DNA of 64,000 nt, taken from NCBI RefSeq assembly GCF_047528295.1, contig NZ_CP180001.1, positions 1,860,001 to 1,924,000 on the forward strand. The letters are read 5' to 3'. Position numbers and translations under genes: made by a program. This DNA is from Peptacetobacter sp900550335 (lineage in GTDB: Bacteria; Bacillota; Clostridia; Peptostreptococcales; Peptostreptococcaceae). Positions 42,171-50,091 of this stretch are shown here, one piece after another. The notes under the pieces are model-generated. The model was not told the DNA's origin. It saw nothing but the letters and a program-made list of their open reading frames with translations, and did not search any database. Position 1 is the stretch's first letter. The number at the start of each line of letters is the position of its first letter.

Positions 42171-42692
42171 CTATAATTTTATTATTGATATTTTTAATTT
42201 TTCTTCTAAAAACCATCTAAGCTCATTGCTTAGTTTGTCCTCAGATTCAACTTCATCTTGCATTGTTTCTAAAATACATTTTTCACACATTACTGTTCTA
42301 AAGTCTCCTGACTCATCTATTACAAGATATAACTGTTGCATAACCGCCCCACACTCAGGACATATATCTGCCTCTGTTATTACTGCATCATATTTTTCTT
42401 CAAGATAATTTATCAAATCCTCATCATCTTCTAAGTATTCAGCTGTATCACTATCATAGAATGCTGTAGTTTCTTCACTTTCTATCTCAACAAACCCTGC
42501 ATCTACTACATATTCAGCTAAATCATCGTTGTTGTAAAATACCTCTCTAGAATTAACATCCACATATCTCTTAACTTCCACTTCTTCTACATCACAAGAT
42601 TGCATTAAACATCTCTTACATAGACATTCGCAATCACAGCAATCTTTAAATACATAAAGCTCTCTGCTACTTCCACACTGTTTACATTCCAT
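42171..42692 (-). CDS. Acidic Cys-rich phage protein
   Basis: 173 residues with three cysteine clusters: CKQCGSSRELYVFKDCCDCE and CLCKRCLMQSC at the N-terminus, CPECGAVM in the middle and MCEKCILETM near the C-terminus. The central part is strongly acidic (IESEETTAFYDSDTAEYLED). Zinc-binding is probable. No family recognised; it might be a multi-zinc-ribbon adaptor or an antirestriction-like acidic mimic. Confidence 0.65.
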   Translation of the reverse strand: MECKQCGSSRELYVFKDCCDCECLCKRCLMQSCDVEEVEVKRYVDVNSREVFYNNDDLAEYVVDAGFVEIESEETTAFYDSDTAEYLEDDEDLINYLEEKYDAVITEADICPECGAVMQQLYLVIDESGDFRTVMCEKCILETMQDEVESEDKLSNELRWFLEEKLKISIIKL

Positions 42693-42704
42693 AACTTAAC
42701 CCTC

Positions 42705-43040
42705 CTACAAAAGTCCTTCTGATTCATAGAACTCTCTTCTTATTTTTTCTTTTGTCATTGTGTCGAACTCATCTCTAGACTTCTTCAACTTGCACTCATA
42801 TTTCATTATGTAGAGATTCATTCTCTTGGACTGCTCTGCTACATCTTTTGCTGTAACTCCATAGTCCTCTAATTTTAACTTTGCTTCTCCCCATTTTTTC
42901 TTATCTTGTCCACCTGTAGCTATTAATACAGGATTCGTATTTGCTGGCAACGCTTCAACGAACACAGAATTTTTAAAAAATAGCTCTGGCTTGAAACTTT
43001 TGTTTTGTAGATTTCTAAAAAACTCTTTAGCTTTCAGCAT
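42705..43040 (-). CDS. Hypothetical phage protein, 111 residues
   Basis: Helical, basic protein: LKAKEFFRNLQNKSFKPELF, then PVLIATGGQDKKKWGEAKLK and a long helix (MNLYIMKYECKLKKSRDEFD). No motif recognised. It overlaps the next upstream gene by 14 bases, so it is part of the replication operon. Confidence 0.65.
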   Translation of the reverse strand: MLKAKEFFRNLQNKSFKPELFFKNSVFVEALPANTNPVLIATGGQDKKKWGEAKLKLEDYGVTAKDVAEQSKRMNLYIMKYECKLKKSRDEFDTMTKEKIRREFYESEGLL

Positions 43041-43266
43041 TTAAAATCTCCCCTATCTTATGTATTCCTTCTGGAAGGTCTAAAAAATAAATCTTCCTAT
43101 CTTCAACACCGCTACCCTTTAAAATAGCAGTGTTATTTTTAACTTCTATTCTGTCATAGCCCACATATCGGAATGCTAGTAACCTAGTCCTGACATATGC
43201 ACTCTTGCATTCTCTTTTATATGCTTCTTTTCTCTTACTAGAGTCAAGTTTCATATTTAACTTCAT
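43027..43266 (-). CDS. Hypothetical basic phage protein, 79 residues
   Basis: MKLNMKLDSSKRKEAYKREC at the N-terminus is Lys/Arg-rich; the second half is beta-like (YDRIEVKNNTAILKGSGVED; IYFLDLPEGIHKIGEILN). Placed directly after dnaB in the replication operon. Not recognised. Confidence 0.65.
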   Translation of the reverse strand: MKLNMKLDSSKRKEAYKRECKSAYVRTRLLAFRYVGYDRIEVKNNTAILKGSGVEDRKIYFLDLPEGIHKIGEILNAES

Positions 43267-43279
43267 TTGCTTTTCCTTT

Positions 43280-44617
43280 CTAGAATGGAGCTATATCCTC
43301 CATGCTCTGTTGTTCGTTAATATCGTATCTGTACACTCTGTTTAATTCAGCAGGGCAACTATAAAGTCGCTTTCTAATATCATCAAAGTGCAACTGCAGC
43401 CTTTTTTTCTGTTTCCCTGTCTGTCTATTTTTCGTAATCAATAGATAAGTCTCATCCTTGCCTTCTTCATCATCTATAATTCTCTGTGTAAATAGCTCAT
43501 AGTCACATAGATTTACTATCTCACTCGCCCCTGATACGTCAAACATATCTACATTGTCACCATTGTTGGTCTTTTTTGGATGTGCTACTAGAATTATTAC
43601 TAGATTATATTTTCTAGCTAAATTTTTAAGATTTTTCGCCAACTCTTTCTGAGATTCATACTTGTCCTTAGCATCTAAAGCTAGAGTCATCAAGTTATCC
43701 AGAATAAACATCCTTACTCCAAATTTCAGATACAGATGCTCTATAGTAGCACACATACTTCTTTCATCAGCAGGAGCGTCCTCGTTATACAAGAACAACT
43801 TTCCTTTTATCCATCTTCTTATTTTTCTAATTGCATTTGGAGATGGAGCTGAATATCTTGCTCCCAGCTCAGTCTGATATGGAATTATATCTTCTTCACT
43901 AGCAACGTATTTAGTAAACCAATCCAACACTATTTCCGTTGGAAGCTCTCCACTGTATAAAAAAGCTTTATGGCCACTATCTATAGCAGATGCTAAAAAA
44001 GCATTTATGATAGTAGATTTCCCACTGGAAGGCTTTCCAGATAAGACTGTCAAAGTCCCATATCTAAAGCCGTCCATGTTCTCATCTATTTTCCGATAGC
44101 CTGTAGAAATACTTTTATGTTCCACACCTTCAAATTCAACTTCGGATGCGTCCATATAATTGTCTTTTGTGGAGCTACTATCTACTAATATCTCATGCAG
44201 CATAGTTACAGAATTGTGTATTTGTGCTGTATTTTTACTTCCTATATCTTTCAACAAATCTTCAGCTTGTTCTTTGATTTCTCTAATCAAGACTTTGTCC
44301 TGAAGGATCTGTATGTAGTAGTCGATATTAGCAGTAGTAGCAACTATTGTTGTTAAACTTGCTATATAGTTTAATCCTATTTTTTCTAATACTCCCTGCT
44401 TCTCTAGCAGGTCTCTTAAAAGCACTAAGTCAATCGGCTTATTCTTATCCAACAATTCTTTCATGGCTCTTAATATTAATTTATGTGCTTCTAGGTAAAA
44501 AAGTTTTTCTTTTATTTCTCTAGCTTTGTATGCAACAGAGTCATCTAGGAGCAATGCTCCTAAGACTTTCTGTTCAGCATCCATATCAAATAGAGAATTA
44601 TTTTTCATATCGTCCAC
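43280..44617 (-). CDS. dnaB: Replicative DNA helicase, DnaB type
   Basis: 445 residues. N-terminal DnaB domain: SLFDMDAEQKVLGALLLDDS, KPIDLVLLRDLLEKQGVLEK, then RecA-like core: ISTGYRKIDENMDGFRYGTL, LSGKPSSGKSTIINAFLASA (Walker A), MFILDNLMTLALD (Walker B) and ITKNRQTGKQKKRLQLHFD. Unwinds DNA at the phage origin. Seven bases after the initiator gene, so it is probably loaded at the iterons within it. Confidence 0.94.
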   Translation of the reverse strand: MDDMKNNSLFDMDAEQKVLGALLLDDSVAYKAREIKEKLFYLEAHKLILRAMKELLDKNKPIDLVLLRDLLEKQGVLEKIGLNYIASLTTIVATTANIDYYIQILQDKVLIREIKEQAEDLLKDIGSKNTAQIHNSVTMLHEILVDSSSTKDNYMDASEVEFEGVEHKSISTGYRKIDENMDGFRYGTLTVLSGKPSSGKSTIINAFLASAIDSGHKAFLYSGELPTEIVLDWFTKYVASEEDIIPYQTELGARYSAPSPNAIRKIRRWIKGKLFLYNEDAPADERSMCATIEHLYLKFGVRMFILDNLMTLALDAKDKYESQKELAKNLKNLARKYNLVIILVAHPKKTNNGDNVDMFDVSGASEIVNLCDYELFTQRIIDDEEGKDETYLLITKNRQTGKQKKRLQLHFDDIRKRLYSCPAELNRVYRYDINEQQSMEDIAPF

Positions 44618-44623
44618 CTCTTA

Positions 44624-45493
44624 CTACATATCTTGGTAGCCTGTCATTCCGTTAGAAGCTTTTTTCTTATCATCTTTAGAATCTTCTATAATTTTTTCGT
44701 TTAAATATCCTTCAAACTTATTACTAAATAAAGTTTCTGGTCTTAAATATCCATCCATCTTAGCGTCGCCCTTCCACTGTGCAACTTTTGTATCTATAAC
44801 TTTTCTAAAATCTTCTATCGTATATCCTTCGTTAAATCTAGCATCTATAAGTTTTCTAGTCTTAGAAGAATCTGACTTAAAGTTTTTACCAGTCTTTTTA
44901 TTAAGGTAGTCGACTATATATATATATTTATATATATATCTTTGGTCGGGGGATGTCCCCCTATCTAGACAAGGGGATGTCCCCCTATCTAGACAAGGGG
45001 ATTTTGTCGTCTCCGCAGAAGGGGATGTCCCCCTATCTAGGTAAGGGGATGTCCCCCTGTCATACTCGTCAAACAAATCTTCTTTTAAGTCATAAAATTT
45101 GCTAGTAAATGCTAGATAGGAACGACTTCCATAGATGTTATTCTTAACTGTTTTATTTTTTACAAGTCCTAGATATTTTCTAGACTTAGCTTTTCTTCTA
45201 CCATTTTCTGTTAAAGTAGCTAATTTTTCCTTATAGCCTTCAGGCTCTTCACCTAAATTACATCTTATTATTCTGCTTATAGATTCTGGAGTTATATCTA
45301 ATATAGGTAAGTCCTGTAGTAGTTTTTCATAGTAAATCCAATGGTATAGAATCTTGTCTTTTTCATCATAGATAGTTTCAGTTTTACCGCTATTTATAAA
45401 GTCTTCTATATGTTTAAGAATTAAAGTTTCGTCCATAGACAGTCCCAATTCTACTAATTTGTCTTGTTTAAAGCCTAGTATTATCTTTCTCAT
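44624..45493 (-). CDS. Phage replication initiator (PF09524-type C-terminus)
   Basis: 289 residues from ATG 45493, placed eight bases after AAAGGAG. The N-terminal part looks winged-helix (LVELGLSMDETLILKHIEDF; DITPESISRIIRCNLGEEPE). The C-terminus matches the phage replication-protein motif: VDYLNKKTGKNFKSDSSKTR, KLIDARFNEGYTIEDFRKVI and MDGYLRPETLFSNKFEGYLN. A low-complexity linker (residues about 150-190) with repeated DRGTSP is encoded by iterons. As in lambda O and similar proteins, the origin appears to lie inside the gene. Confidence 0.88.
   Translation of the reverse strand: MRKIILGFKQDKLVELGLSMDETLILKHIEDFINSGKTETIYDEKDKILYHWIYYEKLLQDLPILDITPESISRIIRCNLGEEPEGYKEKLATLTENGRRKAKSRKYLGLVKNKTVKNNIYGSRSYLAFTSKFYDLKEDLFDEYDRGTSPYLDRGTSPSAETTKSPCLDRGTSPCLDRGTSPDQRYIYKYIYIVDYLNKKTGKNFKSDSSKTRKLIDARFNEGYTIEDFRKVIDTKVAQWKGDAKMDGYLRPETLFSNKFEGYLNEKIIEDSKDDKKKASNGMTGYQDM
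44912..45060. other. Candidate phage replication origin: iterons and AT-rich unwinding element
   Basis: Four perfect copies of the palindrome GGGGATGTCCCC lie at 44949, 44973, 45021 and 45045, a 24-base period with one degenerate copy at 44997. Directly to the left (44912-44940) is a TATATA-rich stretch suited to strand opening. All lie within the initiator gene next to dnaB. Structure is seen; origin function is inferred. Confidence 0.7.
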
Positions 45494-45579
45494 TGCCATT
45501 TCTCCTTTCATATGCTAGACTATAGTTGGTTGTAAAAAAGTTATTGTTATTTAGCCTAGCTCTTATTGTTGGAGCTGGG

Positions 45580-45810
45580 CTATTCTCTTTTTTTGTCTAT
45601 TTCTTTAAATGCTGTAGTAAGCATTTCTTCCATGCAGTCAAGCATGTCGTCATAATAGAATCTCATTTCAAATACATTGTTTTTAACCTTCTTAGCTCTA
45701 TGCGTAGGAAGTCTTTCTCTCATCACGTCTTGCATTGCTTCTATTTTTTCTTTTGCATTTTCACAACTAGTGAAGTCTATGATCATTTTGCGACCTACCC
45801 TCTTAAACAT
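45580..45810 (-). CDS. Hypothetical phage protein, 76 residues
   Basis: MFKRVGRKMIIDFTSCENAK at the start; ERLPTHRAKKVKNNVFEMRF, then DCMEEMLTTAFKEIDKKRE. Mixed helical protein, no membrane segment. AGGAGGTAAAAAGAA precedes the ATG. It overlaps its upstream neighbour by 16 bases, so it is part of the same early operon. Not recognised. Confidence 0.65.
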   Translation of the reverse strand: MFKRVGRKMIIDFTSCENAKEKIEAMQDVMRERLPTHRAKKVKNNVFEMRFYYDDMLDCMEEMLTTAFKEIDKKRE

Positions 45811-46016
45811 TTCTTTTTACCTCCTCTTCTTAATTCTTCTACTCTTTCTGCAGTCCAGATAGTGTCGCAGAATATATCGCAGAAGCATCCTATAAAAGTA
45901 AATGCTAGGGCAAATAGCACTAAGTCAAACTCTCTAAATAACTGTGCTACTGCTACTCCTATAAGTATTGGATAAGTTAATCTAAGTTTTTTAAAAAATA
46001 CACATGCTTTTTTCAT
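45795..46016 (-). CDS. Small phage membrane protein
   Basis: 73 residues from ATG 46016 (after AGGAGGAAGAAGAAA). Begins MKKACVFFKKLRLTYPILIG; two hydrophobic segments (PILIGVAVAQLFREF; LVLFALAFTFIGCFCDIFC), then a charged end (ERVEELRRGGKKKCLRG). Early prophage block; function unknown. Confidence 0.65.
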   Translation of the reverse strand: MKKACVFFKKLRLTYPILIGVAVAQLFREFDLVLFALAFTFIGCFCDIFCDTIWTAERVEELRRGGKKKCLRG

Positions 46017-46218
46017 TTTCTTCTTCCTCCTGGTCATCATCAAATATTGTATAAACAGCTCTGAATGCTGCTTCAATTCCTTCTAAAAATGCATTCTCTA
46101 ATGCGTCATCTATAGAGTATCCTCCAAGACTTTTCTCTCCAGCTTTTCTTAGCTGCTTAATTAATAAATCCCTATTGTAAGAGATTTCTCTATTTTCAAC
46201 TCTTACTATGTCGCTCAT
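45991..46218 (-). CDS. Hypothetical phage protein, 75 residues
   Basis: MSDIVRVENREISYNRDLLI; helical centre (SLGGYSIDDALENAFLEGIE) and an acidic tail (DDDQEEEENEKSMCIF). GGAGGACGCCG-like ribosome site precedes the ATG. It overlaps its downstream neighbour by 26 bases. Not recognised. Confidence 0.65.
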   Translation of the reverse strand: MSDIVRVENREISYNRDLLIKQLRKAGEKSLGGYSIDDALENAFLEGIEAAFRAVYTIFDDDQEEEENEKSMCIF

Positions 46219-46228
46219 CGGCGTCCTC

Positions 46229-46489
46229 CTATTTAAACATATAGCTTATATCTTCGCCTTCATGTTCGATTATAAAATTATTTAACCAACCTTCTCTAAC
46301 TACCCACTTAGTTACTCGGCTTGCTTTTATATATCCCTTGTCAATAGCTCTGTATAATCCAGCTTTGTTTGTTGGAGATATAGCTAATCTTTTAGCAACT
46401 TCATTTACATCTAAAAATCTTTCTTCGATATTAGATTTATATTTTTTTTCTTTAGATTCCTGAGTGGGAACCGCCATCTTGAATCTCAT
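46229..46489 (-). CDS. Helix-turn-helix excisionase/MerR-like protein
   Basis: 86 residues. The core FLDVNEVAKRLAISPTNKAG, then LYRAIDKGYIKASRVTKWVV has the winged-helix layout of phage excisionase-type DNA-binding proteins. GGAGGTGAGCTAG before the ATG supports the start at 46489. It overlaps its upstream neighbour by 38 bases. Could be an excisionase or a small regulator; the distance from the integrase is typical of an early operon. Confidence 0.65.
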   Translation of the reverse strand: MRFKMAVPTQESKEKKYKSNIEERFLDVNEVAKRLAISPTNKAGLYRAIDKGYIKASRVTKWVVREGWLNNFIIEHEGEDISYMFK

Positions 46490-46658
46490 CTAGCTCACCT
46501 CCTATCTCTTGCGTAAATTTGAATAAAGAAGAAAATGTATCCATCTCAAACTGTATTTCCTGCATTAATTCAGCTATTCTTTCTATTTTTTTATGTGCTT
46601 TTTCTTCATCAAACTCTATCTTTACATTTACCTGTAAATTTTTTATTTCTTTACTCAT
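46452..46658 (-). CDS. Hypothetical coiled-coil phage protein, 68 residues
   Basis: SKEIKNLQVNVKIEFDEEKA, then a helix (HKKIERIAELMQEIQFEMDT). Acidic and helical. No known family. Overlaps both neighbours, so it is translated from the same polycistron. Confidence 0.65.
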   Translation of the reverse strand: MSKEIKNLQVNVKIEFDEEKAHKKIERIAELMQEIQFEMDTFSSLFKFTQEIGGELDEIQDGGSHSGI

Positions 46659-46986
46659 CTAGCTCACCTGCCTCATCTCTATATAAGACTTCATTCCAAT
46701 ATTCAAGTACTAAAGCTTCAAGTGCTTTTTCTAGCTCAGCTGTTGTATATTTACTTCCAATTATATTTGTAACTATCTGTCTTACATTATTCTTTATTTC
46801 CTTCAATACCTTTGAACATTCTGAACATATTACAGATGTTCCGCATAAATCTCCACCTGTAGATATTATTTCACTTATATCCACTAACTGCTCTTTCATA
46901 CAGTACGGACATTCACAGTACACATTTTCATCGTGTATCTCTATTCTTTCTGGTACTCCATTTATTTCTTCTTTTACGTAGAACAT
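46651..46986 (-). CDS. Zinc-binding phage protein, 111 residues
   Basis: Two CxxC pairs: CECPYCMKEQLVDISEI and GTSVICSECSKVLKEIKNN, making a zinc ribbon in the first half. The rest is helical (YTTAELEKALEALVLEYWNE). GGAGGTATAGAA precedes the ATG. First gene after Rha/ORF6C. Not recognised. Confidence 0.65.
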   Translation of the reverse strand: MFYVKEEINGVPERIEIHDENVYCECPYCMKEQLVDISEIISTGGDLCGTSVICSECSKVLKEIKNNVRQIVTNIIGSKYTTAELEKALEALVLEYWNEVLYRDEAGELDE

Positions 46987-46989
46987 TTT

Positions 46990-47829
46990 CTATACCTCCA
47001 TCTCTAACTGTGTATTTATTTCTCTTATTTCTTCTTCCAATCTTGCTGGAAGTCTGTATCTATCTAAGAATTCCATTGCTTCCTGCAAGTCTTTTCTTTT
47101 TAATATTTTGTATGATGTTCTTACATCTATCCCAAACTCTCTTTTTAACTGATTATATATATCTGTAAATAGTACTTTTCTGTAATGTCCTTTATTAATT
47201 TTGTATGCTGTTGAATCATGACCTCCTAGAAGTCTTGTTCCTACTCTTCTTACTTTCTTTGATAGCTCATCACACATTACTGTTGAAAGTGTTTCATTTT
47301 CTACAAAATTATTAAAATCTTTTGCTACAGTATCTATTTTCTTATCTAGCTCCTGAGTCTTAGTATCTAGCAACCATATAGATTGCATTTCCTTCGACAT
47401 ATTCTTAAATGGATTTCTTAGTGCCTGCTCCATCTCATTAAATTTGTTTATGTAAGCCATCTTGAAATTGTTATAGCCTTGTATGTTGAACATATATAAC
47501 GTGAATCCGTCTTTTGTTAGAAGATACTCTCTGTATTCTTTACCTCTTTCATTTATGTAAGAGGATTTTATTATTTGACTACTCAATTTTGAGGAGTCAG
47601 ATTTTAATATGTTATCTAAATCTCTCATTACATTATCGTGTCTTTTACCTAACCCTTCAGCTATATCTCTACTACTAACTACGTTTATTTCTTCTCCACC
47701 TAAATTTATTTTGTTTATGTTTACATCTATTTCCATTTCTTCCATTGTGACTAATTCAACATCTTCTCTTGCTTCTGCTACCATTGCTATTGGTTCTAAA
47801 TCTGTTATTGTTACTCTATTTTCTATCAT
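46990..47829 (-). CDS. Phage Rha-family protein with C-terminal ORF6C domain
   Basis: 279 residues from ATG 47829 (MIENRVTITDL), which follows AGAGGTGTTGAA. N-terminal Rha domain: VVSSRDIAEGLGKRHDNVMR, YINERGKEYREYLLTKDGFT, and YNNFKMAYINKFNEMEQALR. C-terminal ORF6C-like domain: LSTVMCDELSKKVRRVGTRL and LKREFGIDVRTSYKILKRKD. Combined Rha/ORF6C proteins are phage antirepressors or regulators. It stands first after cro; an operator lies in its 5' leader. Confidence 0.88.
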   Translation of the reverse strand: MIENRVTITDLEPIAMVAEAREDVELVTMEEMEIDVNINKINLGGEEINVVSSRDIAEGLGKRHDNVMRDLDNILKSDSSKLSSQIIKSSYINERGKEYREYLLTKDGFTLYMFNIQGYNNFKMAYINKFNEMEQALRNPFKNMSKEMQSIWLLDTKTQELDKKIDTVAKDFNNFVENETLSTVMCDELSKKVRRVGTRLLGGHDSTAYKINKGHYRKVLFTDIYNQLKREFGIDVRTSYKILKRKDLQEAMEFLDRYRLPARLEEEIREINTQLEMEV

Positions 47830-47846
47830 TTCAACACCTCTTTCTT

Positions 47847-47909
47847 CTTGCATATTATGCAAGTTTTAACTCAAAAAAATATTTTTATTCTTCTTGCATA
47901 TTATGCAAG
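47847..47909. promoter_or_regulatory. Two operator palindromes in a 41-base direct repeat
   Basis: CTTGCATATTATGCAAG occurs at 47847-47863 and 47893-47909. Each is embedded in the same longer unit (period 46 bases), which also includes the last codons of the cro gene. The left copy is therefore a partial tandem duplication of the cro 3' end with its operator. Confidence 0.8.
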
Positions 47910-47911
47910 TT

Positions 47912-48112
47912 TTAACTCAAAAAAATATCTATCTTTTCCTCATCTGTTAAATTAAGAACGTTAGATAGTATTCTTATTTCTTCTGCATAGAATCTTGTTT
48001 CACCATTCATTTTACTACTAACAGTAGTTATGCTTACATTTAATATCTTAGCAATATCTGCATAGGTGAATTTACATTCTTTAAATTTACCTTTTAATTT
48101 ATCTAGCTTCAA
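47912..48112 (-). CDS. Cro-like repressor
   Basis: 66 residues; helix-turn-helix: FTYADIAKILNVSITTVSSK and MNGETRFYAEEIRILSNVL. TTG start supported by AAAGGAGG with eight-base spacing. Read from a strong promoter (TTGACG, 17 bases, TATTAT) with operators around it. Small size and divergent position from the ImmR-like gene fit a Cro function. Confidence 0.85.
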   Translation of the reverse strand: MKLDKLKGKFKECKFTYADIAKILNVSITTVSSKMNGETRFYAEEIRILSNVLNLTDEEKIDIFLS

Positions 48113-48130
48113 AAAGGATTCCTCCTTTCT

Positions 48131-48259
48131 CTTGCGTATTGTGCAAGTTTTCTATACTTGTATAATACACTATAAAAATAATAACGTCAAGAATTTTATG
48201 CAAGTTTTTTAATATTTTTTTACAATTTTCTTGTATAGTATGCAAATTTATTGTAATAT
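48131..48259. promoter_or_regulatory. Divergent immunity promoters and operators
   Basis: Minus strand: TTGACG (48185-48190), 17 bases, TATTAT (48162-48167) for cro. Plus strand: TTGTAT (48231-48236), 17 bases, TAATAT (48254-48259) for the repressor gene. Operators related to CTTGCATATTATGCAAG lie at 48131-48147 (full), 48198-48204 (right half) and 48230-48246 (imperfect, covering the repressor -35). Layout resembles a lysis-lysogeny switch. Confidence 0.8.
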
Positions 48260-48284
48260 CAAGGTGTAGAGAGGAGTTGAGATT

Positions 48285-48728
48285 ATGAATTCTAATAAGG
48301 AAGTTGGTAAAAAAATATTTGATGCCAGAAAAAGAATGAAACTTTCTAGAAAAGAATTAGGTTTAAAAGTAAACCTTCACGAATCAACTGTAAAAAGATA
48401 TGAAGATGGAGATATAAAGACATTAGATATTGAAAAAATGAGAGATTTTGCTACAGCACTAGATTTAGATCTTGGATATCTTATTGATTTAGATGAGGAT
48501 AATCCAACTCTAAATAATAGAGATAAAAAAGACATAGAAAAAGATTTAAAAAAGATAATGGATGATTTTAAATCAGGAGAAGCTGGTCCAGCTTTTTATG
48601 ATGGAGTTGAGTTGGATGATGACGACTTAGATAAATTAGAAATAGCTATGCGTACAGCTCTTGAAATAGCTAAAGTAAAAAATAAAGAAAAATATACTCC
48701 TAAGAAATATAAAAAAGATAAAGAGTAA
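48285..48728 (+). CDS. ImmR-like phage repressor
   Basis: 147 residues. N-terminal helix-turn-helix of the Cro/CI type: KKIFDARKRMKLSRKELGLK and VNLHESTVKRYEDGDIKTLD. The C-terminal half (KDIEKDLKKIMDDFKSGEAG) has no LexA peptidase site, as is typical of ImmR, which is cut by its partner protease instead. GAGAGGAG precedes the ATG. Followed by the ImmA-like protease gene. Confidence 0.9.
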   Translation: MNSNKEVGKKIFDARKRMKLSRKELGLKVNLHESTVKRYEDGDIKTLDIEKMRDFATALDLDLGYLIDLDEDNPTLNNRDKKDIEKDLKKIMDDFKSGEAGPAFYDGVELDDDDLDKLEIAMRTALEIAKVKNKEKYTPKKYKKDKE

Positions 48729-48748
48729 TTGAAAGTAGGTGCGTTTAT

Positions 48749-49174
48749 ATGGATGTGAAAAAATGCGTATCTATGATTAAGAAAAAAGCAAAAACTGATG
48801 ATGTGTTTGAATTGGTCGATTATTTTAACATCCAAACGATAGATATAGATTTAGGATCTTCTACTCTCGGGATGTATAAATATATAAAAAGAAATAAGTT
48901 TATTTTCTTAAATACAAGTTTAGATTACCAGCAAAGAAAATTTGTCTTAGCTCATGAGCTTGGCCACGCAATATTGCATAGTAATCTTAATTGCTTTTTT
49001 CTGGAGAAAAAGACACTACATTTAAAAAATAAATTTGAAATTGAAGCTAATAAATTTGCAGTTGAGTTATTAGTTAGTGATGTTGCGTTAAAAGATCTGG
49101 AAGAATATACTATAGAACAAGCTTCTATAATATTAAATATTCCAGTTGAATTATTAAAATATAAATTTAAATAA
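48749..49174 (+). CDS. ImmA/IrrE-family metallopeptidase
   Basis: 141 residues with the zinc motif LAHELGHAILH and the downstream EIEANKFAVELLV, where the last Glu is the third ligand. This family cleaves the ImmR-type repressor during prophage induction. Placed after ImmR, as in ICEBs1-like immunity modules. Relation to the repressor is by family and position. Confidence 0.93.
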   Translation: MDVKKCVSMIKKKAKTDDVFELVDYFNIQTIDIDLGSSTLGMYKYIKRNKFIFLNTSLDYQQRKFVLAHELGHAILHSNLNCFFLEKKTLHLKNKFEIEANKFAVELLVSDVALKDLEEYTIEQASIILNIPVELLKYKFK

Positions 49175-49185
49175 GGAGTGATATT

Positions 49186-49290
49186 TTGAGTAACAAACAT
49201 TCAAAGGAAGAAGTAAGAAGTGGTGGTGGCTTAAAAACTACTAACCCTAATACTAGTAGAATTAAAAGCACACCACCACCTAGAAATTAA
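49186..49290 (+). CDS. Small Pro/Gly-rich protein, 34 residues
   Basis: TTG start after AAGGAGTGATATT. The 34-residue product SNKHSKEEVRSGGGLKTTNP, then NTSRIKSTPPPRN is polar, with a triple Pro near the end. It follows the ImmA-like gene by 11 bases and is convergent with the DUF6338-like gene. Function unknown; the ribosome site is the main support. Confidence 0.55.
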   Translation: MSNKHSKEEVRSGGGLKTTNPNTSRIKSTPPPRN

Positions 49291-49296
49291 TAATGC

Positions 49297-49998
49297 TTAT
49301 TTGTTAGCCTCATCAAGATAAGCATTAAGTTTGCTCATATTATAAAATCTTAATAACACGTCGTTATCTAAATTGTAATACTCGAAATCAATTTCGTTGA
49401 ATACTTTTTTGTCAACAGGTTTCTTTTTTTCTGATTCAAAGTATTCATTTACTTGATTTGTTGCTTCAAGAATAAGTTCTTTATTCTTTGACTTTACATC
49501 TGAGAATGCTTTTAAATAACCTCTTGTTATTACAGTATCATTTTTTACAACTTCAATACAACAATCACTAGGATTTATATTTGCACTATCAAATATAAAT
49601 TCCCAAGCGGTCTTTGTATCTACTTCAGTAATGTTTTTATTTTGAAGCTTGTAAACAAAATTTATAAATTTTAACATAAGTTTCCTGTAACATTTATAAA
49701 TTATTTCAGTTATAGGAATAGATACTAATACTATAGCTATATATTTAAAAATAAAATTAAAGTCTCCAATTTTTTCAGATAATTCTTTTAGACTTTTTAT
49801 ATTATCTATTTTAAATATATTTAATATTAGTATTGATACAATTACAGATACCATGCTTAATATTAAAGCATTTATTATTTTTTCAATTTCATGCTCATTG
49901 TTATTAGCTCTAGAAAACATTCTGTTGTCTAGTTCAATAACCATGAATCCTGGAATTAAAAAAATTATTGTTACAATTACAGCTTCTAAACTACTCAT
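49297..49998 (-). CDS. DUF6338-like membrane protein (lysogenic accessory gene)
   Basis: 233 residues from ATG 49998 (after GGAGGTGTTT). Three hydrophobic segments: VIVTIIFLIPGFMVIELDNR, NALILSMVSVIVSILILNIF and YIAIVLVSIPITEIIY. The cytoplasmic remainder has FDSANINPSDCCIEVVKNDT and a charged end. The N-terminal PGF motif is typical of DUF6338. Position between immunity and integrase, convergent to both, is that of morons expressed in lysogens. A protective role against other phages is possible but unproven. Confidence 0.7.
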   Translation of the reverse strand: MSSLEAVIVTIIFLIPGFMVIELDNRMFSRANNNEHEIEKIINALILSMVSVIVSILILNIFKIDNIKSLKELSEKIGDFNFIFKYIAIVLVSIPITEIIYKCYRKLMLKFINFVYKLQNKNITEVDTKTAWEFIFDSANINPSDCCIEVVKNDTVITRGYLKAFSDVKSKNKELILEATNQVNEYFESEKKKPVDKKVFNEIDFEYYNLDNDVLLRFYNMSKLNAYLDEANK

Positions 49999-50091
49999 AA
50001 ACACCTCCACATTAATATGATAATTAAAGTATATTATAGGTTGGTTTATTTATAAAGTATTTAAAAGCAAAAGTTATTGAAATTATTTATT

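Noticed and set aside
44941..45060. CRISPR-like regularly spaced repeats
   Set aside because: The repeats are 12-base palindromes on a 24-base period inside a coding gene, with near-identical spacers; this fits iterons, not CRISPR. No cas gene is nearby.
45526..45975. Plus-strand 149-codon frame with a hydrophobic start
   Set aside because: It lies opposite two minus-strand early phage genes with good ribosome sites; it has none itself and its composition is that of a shadow frame.
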